The notes beneath the pieces are model-generated. The model had not been told where the DNA came from, searched no databases, and saw nothing but the letters and a program-made list of their open reading frames with translations. This document shows, piece by piece, positions 1-6,786 of a stretch of 6,836 bases of DNA. The stretch spans positions 1 through 6,836 of the forward strand of contig CAMTOL010000125.1 in the NCBI GenBank assembly GCA_947074135.1, in the 5' to 3' direction. The position numbers were made by a program, and so were the translations under genes. Origin of the DNA: an uncultured Rikenellaceae bacterium (GTDB lineage: Bacteria > Bacteroidota > Bacteroidia > Bacteroidales > Rikenellaceae). Position 1 is the stretch's first letter. Each line of letters begins with the position of its first letter.

Positions 1-48
1 CGTAGCTTTCAATCTTCAAGGCAGTTCAAGCTGCCGTACGAGCATTAA
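1..48 (+). other. Possible 3' end of an upstream gene, cut by the window edge
   Basis: Frame 1 is open from the first base to a TAA at 46-48 and reads RSFQSSRQFKLPYEH. Frame 2 is also open, to a TAG at 50-52, so the frame is not proven. The aromatic and basic string SFQSSRQFKL would suit the last strand of an outer-membrane protein, but 15 residues are too few to assign a family. A short inverted repeat (GGCAG at 20-24, CTGCC at 31-35) lies inside it and has no T-run after it. No initiating reading frame is visible on the minus strand here. This is a weak call, given mainly so that the first bases are accounted for. Confidence 0.2.
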
Positions 49-74
49 CTAGAGTGATAACAAAACCAAAAACT

Positions 75-106
75 TTTGACGAAAACTAAAGTTTTCGATG
101 ACTTTG
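75..106 (+). promoter_or_regulatory. Candidate Bacteroidota-type promoter of the GH2 gene
   Basis: TTTG at 75-78 is followed after exactly 20 nt by TGACTTTG at 99-106. The phylum consensus is TTTG, 19-21 nt, TAnnTTTG, so only the A of the TA pair differs. Transcription would begin near 110 and leave an untranslated leader of about 50 nt before the ATG at 161. The spacer is occupied by a palindrome, listed separately. The match is seen in the sequence; promoter activity is inferred. Confidence 0.55.
80..97. promoter_or_regulatory. 18-bp palindrome in the promoter spacer, candidate operator
   Basis: CGAAAACT at 80-87 and AGTTTTCG at 90-97 are perfect inverted repeats separated by AA. They fill positions 80-97 of the 79-98 spacer between the -33 and -7 boxes. 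A dyad of this size suits a dimeric transcription factor, and a protein bound there would block the polymerase or alter promoter geometry. With only two central bases it is a poor RNA hairpin, and no T-run follows directly, so a terminator for an upstream gene is the less likely reading, though not excluded. Confidence 0.45.
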
Positions 107-160
107 GAATTGTTTCTTGTTTTTAGTTTTTAATTGGTATTGCTAATTTAACTATAACCT

Positions 161-1981
161 ATGATTTATCAAAAAATCAAAAAAACGAGAGGAGCTAAAG
201 GGCTTCTTGTGGCTATGTGGGTGGCTATTTTCGCTTGTTCAACTAGTGTTTGCAGTGCGCAAACGGCAATGATTAACGTTGAGGGGCGCTCCAAAATGTC
301 GCTCAACGGTAAATGGCAAGGTATGATTGACCTGTCGCAATCGGGAGAGTACAGAGGTGTGTGGAAAGAGCCAATTCCGCAAAACAAACACCAATTTATT
401 GAGTATTCGTTCGACGGAGGTATCGTGCTTGATGTGCCTGGCGATTTTAACTCACAATACTCTGAACTAGAAAACTACGAGGGCGTGGTTTGGTATAAAC
501 GTAAATTTGATACCCCAAAACAGAACGATAAACGATATTTTGTCCATTTTGCAGCGGTTAACTATAAAAGTGATATCTATTTTAATGGTGAATTTCTAGG
601 TAGTCACGAGGGCGGTTTTACACCATTTCAATTCGAAGTTACAGCTCTGCTCAAGGCTAAGGATAACAGCTTGGTTGTTAAAACTTCAAACATAAGAGAT
701 ATAAACGGCATACCTGCTACTGGCTTCGACTGGTTTAACTATGGAGGCATTACTCGTGATGTCGATTTAGTCTGTGTGCCAAAGCTATACATTGACGACT
801 ATTTTGTGCAACTTGCAAAGGGTTCAACTACTAACCTTTCGTGCTGGGTGCAACTTAGCGATAAGTTAGGTGGACAGAGTGTCGTAATCGAGATTCCAGA
901 GCTTAAAATCAAGAAAAGTGCAGTAACCGATGCTAACGGTAAGGCGCAAATCGAAATTAAAACTAAACCAACGCTTTGGGAACCTGCAAATCCTAAATTG
1001 TATAACGTGGTTGTTAGTAGCGAAGCGGATAGAGTCGCAGATGAAATTGGTTTTAGAACTATCGAAGTTGTTGGCAGTGAAATTCACTTGAACGGTAAAC
1101 CTGTGTTCTTTAGTGGTATCAATTTCCACGAAGAGAACCCAATTCGCAGAGCTAAAGCATCGAACAAATATGACGTGCTGACACTGCTCGAAATGACAGG
1201 TGAACTAGGGTGTAATATGGTGCGTTTGGCTCACTACCCTCATAGCGAATTTACGGTCAAAGAGGCTGAAAGACGTGGACTTTTGGTGTGGAGTGAACTG
1301 CCAGTATATCAACACATTGCCTTTACTGACCCAGTGGTTATCGGCAAGATGAACACGATGTTAGAGGAGATGATAAAGCGTGACAGAAACAGGGCTGCCG
1401 TGTTTGTGTGGGCTTTATCGAATGAAACTTACGATTCAACTCCAAACCGTACTAAAGCTCTTGCTGACTTTACTACGTATGCTCGAACGCTCGATAATAC
1501 GAGGCTATATACGTCAGTGTCCTGTACTCAAGAGTATCGAAATAACGCTTTTAGAGTTTACGACCCACTATATGATGCTGTTGACTTTATGTCGGTCAAT
1601 GAGTATTTGGGGTGGTATGTGCCTTTCCAAGGCGAGCCGACAGATGTGACGTGGAGCTACACTAATCCCGATAAACCGCTGTTTATTTCGGAGTTTGGTG
1701 GCGAATCGCTATATGGCAGTAATTTTGGAGCTAAGGACGAAGCTGACTCGTGGAGCGAAGAGTATCACGAACAAATTATGATTAACCAAACCAAAATGTT
1801 TGAAGTTACACCTAACTTAGTGGGTGTTTCGCCGTGGATTTTGGCTGATTTTCGTTCGCCAGGTAGAATGCAGCCTCTCAAACAGAGCGGTTGGAATCGC
1901 AAAGGGTTGTACTCGGACAGAGGAGATAAAAAACGTGCCTTTTTCGTAATGAAAAACTGGTACGAGAAGCAGAAAAAATAG
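161..1981 (+). CDS. Exported GH2 glycoside hydrolase, beta-glucuronidase-like
   Basis: The 606-residue protein is a retaining exo-glycosidase that removes a sugar from the non-reducing end of oligosaccharides or conjugates. A Lys-rich start and hydrophobic stretch (about 14-26) form a signal peptide, with likely cleavage at SA33-Q34, so it acts in the periplasm or outside; IFAC at 23-26 is a poor lipobox. The GH2 order is complete: jelly-roll sugar-binding domain (about 45-207, with WFNYGGITRDV at 191-201), Ig-like domain (about 210-305), and TIM barrel (about 308-603). The acid/base is E422 in the LSNE motif and the nucleophile is E511 in FISEFGGE. The end aligns by eye with E. coli GusA, including W559, ADF and N579-R-K581-G, the NxK motif that holds the uronate carboxylate. 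Mature length (about 573) is near that of GusA (603). A beta-galactosidase or galacturonidase of the same fold remains possible. The ATG at 161 is chosen because it gives the full signal peptide; no Shine-Dalgarno sequence is seen. The stop is TAG at 1979-1981. Confidence 0.95.
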   Translation: MIYQKIKKTRGAKGLLVAMWVAIFACSTSVCSAQTAMINVEGRSKMSLNGKWQGMIDLSQSGEYRGVWKEPIPQNKHQFIEYSFDGGIVLDVPGDFNSQYSELENYEGVVWYKRKFDTPKQNDKRYFVHFAAVNYKSDIYFNGEFLGSHEGGFTPFQFEVTALLKAKDNSLVVKTSNIRDINGIPATGFDWFNYGGITRDVDLVCVPKLYIDDYFVQLAKGSTTNLSCWVQLSDKLGGQSVVIEIPELKIKKSAVTDANGKAQIEIKTKPTLWEPANPKLYNVVVSSEADRVADEIGFRTIEVVGSEIHLNGKPVFFSGINFHEENPIRRAKASNKYDVLTLLEMTGELGCNMVRLAHYPHSEFTVKEAERRGLLVWSELPVYQHIAFTDPVVIGKMNTMLEEMIKRDRNRAAVFVWALSNETYDSTPNRTKALADFTTYARTLDNTRLYTSVSCTQEYRNNAFRVYDPLYDAVDFMSVNEYLGWYVPFQGEPTDVTWSYTNPDKPLFISEFGGESLYGSNFGAKDEADSWSEEYHEQIMINQTKMFEVTPNLVGVSPWILADFRSPGRMQPLKQSGWNRKGLYSDRGDKKRAFFVMKNWYEKQKK

Positions 1982-2024
1982 AGCCTGCAATTTTAATTGT
2001 TGAACAAGTAGGTTCTCCTTTTCC
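1981..2024 (+). terminator. Weak hairpin after the GH2 gene, possible terminator
   Basis: GAGCCT at 1981-1986, starting on the last base of the stop codon, can pair with AGGTTC at 2010-2015 (six pairs, one of them G-U). Smaller inverted repeats (CAATT/AATTG, TTGTT/AACAA) lie inside the loop. A pyrimidine-rich run, TCTCCTTTTCCC, follows. The stem is short and the loop long, so termination would be partial at best. Confidence 0.35.
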
Positions 2025-2027
2025 CTG

Positions 2028-2060
2028 TTTGTAAAAAGAGTCAATTTTAAATAGTATTTT
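2028..2060 (+). promoter_or_regulatory. Candidate promoter of putA
   Basis: TTTG at 2028-2031 is followed after 20 nt by TAGTATTTT at 2052-2060, a loose match to TAnnTTTG with one extra base and no final G. Transcription would begin near 2065, which leaves about 50 nt before the ATG at 2117 but almost nothing before the TTG at 2072. A second loose -7 candidate, ATAATTTG at 2067-2074, has no matching -33 box and would overlap the TTG start. Both favour the later start. The match is weak. Confidence 0.3.
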
Positions 2061-2116
2061 ATCAACATAATTTGAATAATGAATCAATATATAAACCCAA
2101 AAATAGAGTAAAATCG

Positions 2117-5100
2117 ATGGAACCTATTTCTATGAACCAAGTTGAGCAGTGGGCGCAAACCCTGCTTGAGGTGTGTGACAAAGAGCTTTCGAATGCAGAA
2201 CGTTCAGAACAGCTCAAATACGCAACTCTAATCCAAAACCCTGGCGACAAAGTCTTTCTAAGCCGTCTGCTGGACGAAAGTTCGCAAATCAGAGATAACA
2301 AAAAACTGGCAGAACGTGTCAAAGTGCTTATCGATGAGTATGGTGTGCCTAAATTCTTTGGCGGTGGCGATAAGTTTATGCTCAAAGCCTATCAATGGGC
2401 TGGGTATAAGGTTGACTCTATAGCTATGCCAATCTTCAAAAAACGTCTCCGTTTGGAAACAGCTGGAGTGGTAATCGACGAACAACGCCCAAACCTTACT
2501 AAACACCTCGCAGATAGGTATAACCGCAAAATTGGACAAAATGTCAACCTGCTTGGAGAGGTCGTAGTTGGCGATGGCGAGGCAGATAAACGATATCATC
2601 ACTACGTGGAGGCTCTGTCGGCTCCAGATATTAACTATATCTCGATTAAAATATCGGGTATCTATGCTCAATTGCAACCACTTAACTTTGTGGAAGCTCG
2701 AAAAGATTTGATTGAGCGTCTAAGTGTTATTTTCAGAGCAGCGATGGAGAATAAATTTATGGGCGATAATGGAGAGATGTGCCACAAGTTCATAAACCTC
2801 GATATGGAAGAGTATAAAGATGCTCACCTAACTATGGAGGTCTTTAAAGCTACTCTTTCGCTACCTGAATTTAAAAATTTCTCAGCTGGACTTGTGATTC
2901 AAGCATATCTGCCGGATGCCGAACTGTTTATGGATGAACTATTGGAGTTTGCTCACAAGCGTGTTGCAGAGGGTGGAGCTCATCTTAAAGTGCGTATCGT
3001 TAAGGGCGCAAACTTGCAGATGGAAACAGTTGTGAGTTCGCTCCGTGGTTGGGAAAACCCAGTGCGAGGCTCTAAAGTTGAGTCCGATGCTGCACATATG
3101 CGTATGATTGATATTGCAATGCGACCTGAAAATGCGAAGGTGCTGCACGTTGGTATCGCTTCGCACAACCTATTCTCAATTGGATATGCATTCTTGACTG
3201 CTCAACGTAACGGCGTGATGGAGTATGTGTCGTTCGAGATGTTGGAGGGTATGGCAAACAACTTGTGGAGAGCTGTTTCGAGCTATGGAGCGAAGATTAT
3301 TCTCTATACCCCTGTTGTTAAAGATGAACACTTCCTCAATGCAGTTTCATATCTTGTGCGTCGTTTGGACGAAAATACAGGTCCTGAAAACTTCCTTAGC
3401 TACTCATTTAATCTAAAAGTGGATACTAAAGAGTGGAAATTCTTGCAAAAACAGTTCGAGGAGGCATTTACTATCAAAGATGGTGTTTCGAAAACTCCAA
3501 CTCGTACCCAAAACCGTAACCTAGAGTATATTGCACCTAAATATAACGGAAAATTTGAGAACGAACCAGATACAAACTTCGACCTTGAACCTAATAAACG
3601 TTGGGCAGAGTCGATTGTAGCGAAGTGGCAAAAACCTCAAACTACAGTTATTCCATTGCAGATTGGGTGGGAAGAGCGTGTGACAGAAAAACGCCAAAAA
3701 TATGAAGATAGAGTTCAAGATGGTGTGATTAGTTATGAGATGTCACTGGCTTCGAGCGACGATATGCGTGCGATGATTGATATTGCATATGAAGATAGAG
3801 GTGCTTGGGCTTCGAAACCGCTTAGCGAACGTCACGAGATTTTGCACAAAGCTGGAGATAATATTGCTGCTCGTAGAGGCGATCTAATCGGTGTTATGGC
3901 AACTGTTACAAGCAAAACCATTACCGAAGGTGACGTAGAGGTGAGCGAAGCTATTGACTTCTGTCGCTTCTACCCACACACTATGGAGGATTTTGCTAAA
4001 CTCTCAGATGTGAAATATACCCCTCAAGGTGTGGTAGTTGTTATCTCGCCTTGGAATTTTCCTCTGGCAATACCAGTTGGTGGTGTAGCTGCTGCGCTTA
4101 GTGGTGGTAACAGAGTAATACTAAAACCTGCTACTGTTTCTGCTCCTGTGATGTGGGAGGCTTGTAAATGTTTCTGGGACGCAGGTGTTCCTAAAGAGGC
4201 GCTTCAAATTGTGATTACAGATGGTCGTGAACCGCTGTCAGTACTTACAACTTCGGATAAAATCAACCATATCATACTAACTGGTGGCACTGACACAGCT
4301 CAACGCTTGGCTAAAGGCAATCCTAAAGTGCGCCTGTCTGCTGAAACTGGTGGTAAAAATGCGATGATTCTAACTTCTCGTGGCGATAGAGATAAAGCGA
4401 TAATGAATGCTGTTGCTTCAGCGTTTGGTAATGCTGGTCAAAAATGCTCGGCTTGTTCGCTACTGTTGGTTGAAGCTGACGTGTACGACGATCCTTCGTT
4501 TAGAGAGAAACTAACAGACTGCGCTATGTCATATCCTACTGGCTCGCCTTGGGAATTGGGCAACTTGATTGGTCCGATGATTACAAACGATAACGATAAA
4601 CTGCTGGAGAGTGTTAACAACCCTGCTAACGCTTCGAAATGGTTAATCGAACCTAAATTCTTGGACGAGAAAAAATATATCCTCCGACCAACTATACTCT
4701 GGGACGTCAAACCAACTGACTTCGAGTTCAAAACCGAACTATTTGCTCCACTCCTTGCAGTTACTCGTTTCAAAGGGTTGGACGAAGCTATCAACTTGGT
4801 TAATAGTAATGACTACGGTCTTACCAGTGGTCTGCAATCGTTGGACGAAAGAGAGATTGAAACGTGGAAAAATCGCTTAGTTGCAGGTAACCTATATATT
4901 AACCGTGGTATTACTGGTGCTATTGTTAATCGTCAGCCATTTGGTGGTATGAAGTTATCGGCATTTGGCGGTGGTATCAAAGCGGGTGGTGTTAACTATG
5001 TTAGCTGCTTTGTGAACTTCGAGTGCTCGGTAACTCAAAATGACTACGCAGAAGCTTACGAACGTGAATTTGCTCACCCTCGTGATGTGAATAACCTATA

Positions 5101-5527
5101 TGGAGAACAAAATATCTTCCGCTACCTACCTCTTGGCTCAATGGCACTTCGTGTTATGGAGGGAGATAAAGTCGAAGATATTGCTCTTGTCGTTAAAGCT
5201 GCTCAAATTGCTAAAACTCCACTTGCAGTGTCGATAGATGCCGGTGATGCTAAAGTTGAGGCGGTTAAGATGATGGGATGCGTGGTAAAAGAACAGAATC
5301 TGTGGGAGTTTATCTCCTCAATTCCTCAGTACGACCGTATTCGTACGCTTAGTGCCGATATCCCGATGGAAATATATCAGGCGGCGGCTGGTCATAACAA
5401 GTATGTGGCTACCGCACCAGTTGTAGCTCGTGGTAGAATAGAGTTGTTGCACTACTTGCAAGAGCAAAGCATCGCCTATGAATACCATCGTTACGGCTCG
5501 ATTACAGAAATCCCAGAAATCAAATAA
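2117..5527 (+). CDS. putA: Bifunctional proline dehydrogenase / L-glutamate gamma-semialdehyde dehydrogenase
   Basis: The enzyme oxidises proline to pyrroline-5-carboxylate with FAD (electrons to quinone), then the hydrolysed semialdehyde to glutamate with NAD, channelling the intermediate between sites. Residues below are numbered from the TTG at 2072 (1151 aa); the ATG at 2117 is residue 16 (1136 aa) and is preferred because ATG is commoner and leaves a leader. A helical arm (about 16-110) precedes the PRODH barrel (about 120-445), which shows K193, D244, Q277, VRIVKGAN (R308, K311), ASHN (H365) and YLVRRLDEN (R430, R431, E434, the proline-carboxylate set). After a linker comes the ALDH domain (about 535-985) with SPWNFP (N662), LTGGT (738-740), ETGG (E758), catalytic C792 in GQKCSA, ELFAP (E889) and PFGGMKLS. 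A C-terminal domain (about 990-1151) resembles that of long PutA proteins, thought to cover the ALDH site. There is no N-terminal ribbon-helix-helix, so it should not repress its own gene. No signal peptide: cytoplasmic, probably peripheral at the membrane. All key residues are intact. Confidence 0.97.
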   Translation: MEPISMNQVEQWAQTLLEVCDKELSNAERSEQLKYATLIQNPGDKVFLSRLLDESSQIRDNKKLAERVKVLIDEYGVPKFFGGGDKFMLKAYQWAGYKVDSIAMPIFKKRLRLETAGVVIDEQRPNLTKHLADRYNRKIGQNVNLLGEVVVGDGEADKRYHHYVEALSAPDINYISIKISGIYAQLQPLNFVEARKDLIERLSVIFRAAMENKFMGDNGEMCHKFINLDMEEYKDAHLTMEVFKATLSLPEFKNFSAGLVIQAYLPDAELFMDELLEFAHKRVAEGGAHLKVRIVKGANLQMETVVSSLRGWENPVRGSKVESDAAHMRMIDIAMRPENAKVLHVGIASHNLFSIGYAFLTAQRNGVMEYVSFEMLEGMANNLWRAVSSYGAKIILYTPVVKDEHFLNAVSYLVRRLDENTGPENFLSYSFNLKVDTKEWKFLQKQFEEAFTIKDGVSKTPTRTQNRNLEYIAPKYNGKFENEPDTNFDLEPNKRWAESIVAKWQKPQTTVIPLQIGWEERVTEKRQKYEDRVQDGVISYEMSLASSDDMRAMIDIAYEDRGAWASKPLSERHEILHKAGDNIAARRGDLIGVMATVTSKTITEGDVEVSEAIDFCRFYPHTMEDFAKLSDVKYTPQGVVVVISPWNFPLAIPVGGVAAALSGGNRVILKPATVSAPVMWEACKCFWDAGVPKEALQIVITDGREPLSVLTTSDKINHIILTGGTDTAQRLAKGNPKVRLSAETGGKNAMILTSRGDRDKAIMNAVASAFGNAGQKCSACSLLLVEADVYDDPSFREKLTDCAMSYPTGSPWELGNLIGPMITNDNDKLLESVNNPANASKWLIEPKFLDEKKYILRPTILWDVKPTDFEFKTELFAPLLAVTRFKGLDEAINLVNSNDYGLTSGLQSLDEREIETWKNRLVAGNLYINRGITGAIVNRQPFGGMKLSAFGGGIKAGGVNYVSCFVNFECSVTQNDYAEAYEREFAHPRDVNNLYGEQNIFRYLPLGSMALRVMEGDKVEDIALVVKAAQIAKTPLAVSIDAGDAKVEAVKMMGCVVKEQNLWEFISSIPQYDRIRTLSADIPMEIYQAAAGHNKYVATAPVVARGRIELLHYLQEQSIAYEYHRYGSITEIPEIK

Positions 5528-5551
5528 CAAAGGATTTAGAGAATATGGAGA

Positions 5552-5588
5552 GAAGCACTTATCACAATTGGATAAGTGCTTCCTTTTT
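5552..5588 (+). terminator. Strong intrinsic terminator after putA
   Basis: GAAGCACTTATC at 5552-5563 and GATAAGTGCTTC at 5571-5582 form a perfect 12-bp stem with a 7-nt loop (ACAATTG). One C and five T follow (5584-5588). It lies 24 nt after the putA stop codon, ends that transcript, and separates putA from the GH16 gene. Confidence 0.93.
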
Positions 5589-5610
5589 AATGACACTATA
5601 CAGTGTTATT
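5589..5610. repeat. Imperfect inverted repeat directly after the putA terminator
   Basis: AATGACACT at 5589-5597 and AGTGTTATT at 5602-5610 pair over nine bases with one G-U, around a 4-nt loop (ATAC). It abuts the T-run of the putA terminator and has no T-run of its own. It could back up termination, protect the 3' end, or bind a protein; nothing in the sequence decides this. Confidence 0.4.
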
Positions 5611-5729
5611 ATGAAATTCGCAGAAAAGGCTGTAAATATGAGAGCTATACAAAATGAAGATTGTTCTATGCAAAATAGTTGAATTGGGAATCAGAGCTAA
5701 TCTTTCTCGCTTTTTTGTAAATAATTTAC

Positions 5730-5737
5730 TATATTTG
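5730..5737 (+). promoter_or_regulatory. -7 element of the GH16 gene (TATATTTG)
   Basis: TATATTTG matches the Bacteroidota -7 consensus TAnnTTTG at every fixed base. No good TTTG lies 19-21 nt upstream; the nearest, at 5714-5717, is only 12 nt away. A weak -33 box may mean low basal activity or dependence on an activator. Transcription would begin near 5741, giving a leader of about 90 nt before the ATG at 5833. Confidence 0.5.
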
Positions 5738-5832
5738 TGTTGATGTATTATTGTCTTTAATAAGTCGCTTCTGCTTTTGTAGTTAGTGACAATGTTGATT
5801 CAATACTCAATTAATAAATAATTATGTAACAA

Positions 5833-6786
5833 ATGACTAAAAAAATATGGATAGTAGCACTCCTTGCAATTATTGTAAGTGCTTCAGTTTCTGGGCTAAG
5901 AGCGCAAGAGTCTAAAAAAGAGCGACCAAAAATAGACAAAGAACTTAAAAAAGCTCTCAAATTGCTTGGTAAATACAATAAACCAACAAGCAAAATGGAG
6001 ATGATTTGGCACGATGAGTTTAATGATAATGAGCTTGATCTTTCGAAATGGGACACAATTACTCGTGGTCCATCTGATTGGAACCGTTATATGAGCTACG
6101 ATCCATCGCTAATCTCATTCGAAGATGGAAATGTAGTGCTCGAAGGTCGTAAAACCCCAGTGGGAAGCTCCGATACATCGAAATATATTACTGGTGGTAT
6201 TTGGACTAAAAATAGCTTCAGTTTTTTGTATGGTCGTATAGATATCCGTGCCAAACTAGGTGAGGCAAAAGGTGCGTGGCCTGCATTCTGGTTGCTGCCT
6301 GATGTTGAGGCGAGAGTATGGCCCGATGATGGCGAAATCGATATTATGGAACACCTAAACTATGATGGTTTTGTGTACCAAACAGTTCATTCAGCATATA
6401 CTGTTAAACACAATATCAAAAACAATCCAAAACACGGAGGAACAGGCAAAATCGATAGAAACGATTATAATGTATATTCAATTGTTTGGAGCGATAAAGT
6501 GATAGTTTGGCTTATAAATGATGTACCAACCTTCTATTATCCTAGACTCTACACTGAACAGGCAATCGAAAAAAGGCAATGGCCATTTGATAATCCCTAC
6601 TTTATTCTTTTCTCGCCACAGCTAGGAGGTCCTAATACTTGGGTTGGCGAGATTTATAACAACGATCTGCCTGTTAAAATGTGGATAGCCTGGTTGAGAG
6701 TTTCTAACGTTTTTTGTTCTACTTGGATTTCTAATATTACTTCACTGATTTTGTGTATAATATATTCATATACTAAAGCAAACTAA
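5833..6786 (+). CDS. Exported GH16 endo-glycanase, 3' end possibly frameshifted
   Basis: The 317-residue product belongs to the GH16 family of retaining endo-glycosidases with a beta-jelly-roll fold; members cut beta-glucans such as laminarin and lichenan, or red-algal galactans. A signal peptide (hydrophobic 5-21, likely cleavage LRA24-Q25) sends it across the inner membrane; there is no lipobox. A Lys-rich stretch (about 27-55) leads into the catalytic domain, which opens at MIWHDEFN and holds GEIDIME: E168 nucleophile, D170, E173 acid/base, in the beta-bulge form. Substrate contacts are likely from W149, W154 and W163. The fold should end near WIAWLRV (284-290), where relatives usually have a WxDWVRVY-like string; here Asp is Ala286. 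The following 27 residues, SNVFCSTW onward, are hydrophobic and AT-coded and fit no GH16 feature. One extra base near 6703 would give R-V-Y-stop with TAA at 6705-6707. The ATG at 5833 gives the signal peptide; no Shine-Dalgarno sequence is seen. The family is certain; the substrate is not. Confidence 0.92.
   Translation: MTKKIWIVALLAIIVSASVSGLRAQESKKERPKIDKELKKALKLLGKYNKPTSKMEMIWHDEFNDNELDLSKWDTITRGPSDWNRYMSYDPSLISFEDGNVVLEGRKTPVGSSDTSKYITGGIWTKNSFSFLYGRIDIRAKLGEAKGAWPAFWLLPDVEARVWPDDGEIDIMEHLNYDGFVYQTVHSAYTVKHNIKNNPKHGGTGKIDRNDYNVYSIVWSDKVIVWLINDVPTFYYPRLYTEQAIEKRQWPFDNPYFILFSPQLGGPNTWVGEIYNNDLPVKMWIAWLRVSNVFCSTWISNITSLILCIIYSYTKAN

Larger units (their letters stand above)
5528..5832. other. 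305-bp intergenic region between putA and the GH16 gene
   Basis: This stretch holds the putA terminator, an imperfect dyad at 5589-5610, and the GH16 -7 element at 5730-5737. Between about 5611 and 5729 I see only short AT-rich frames. The longest from an ATG is a 23-codon frame at 5611-5682, with no sign of selection or of a binding site for ribosomes. No RNA gene or riboswitch fold is apparent by eye. Confidence 0.7.

Noticed and set aside
20..35. GGCAG/CTGCC hairpin near the left edge as a terminator
   Set aside because: The stem has only five pairs, no T-run follows, and it lies within a possible coding end.
1380..1649. 89-codon plus-strand frame inside the GH2 gene
   Set aside because: It overlaps the catalytic barrel containing E422 in another frame, and its product is a Leu-rich string with no domain signature.
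2258..2677. 139-codon open frame on the minus strand inside putA
   Set aside because: It is a shadow of the helical arm and PRODH coding sequence; the product has no recognisable domain or consistent start signal.
4438..4794. 118-codon open frame on the minus strand inside putA
   Set aside because: It lies wholly within the conserved ALDH domain, has no promoter or family resemblance, and its openness follows from the codon use of putA.
5611..5682. A 23-codon frame starting MKFAEKAVNM downstream of the putA terminator
   Set aside because: It starts inside the region of the second hairpin, has no ribosome binding site or promoter, and matches no known small protein; frames of this size arise by chance in AT-rich DNA.
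5824..5829. ATG-TAA start-stop pair in frame, 9 bases before the GH16 start
   Set aside because: Minimal start-stop elements can regulate translation, but a six-base match in AT-rich DNA is expected often, and no supporting context is seen.
6756..6761. TATAAT inside the 3' end of the GH16 reading frame
   Set aside because: It resembles a sigma-70 -10 box of other phyla, but Bacteroidota promoters use TAnnTTTG, and no TTGACA-like box lies at the right distance.
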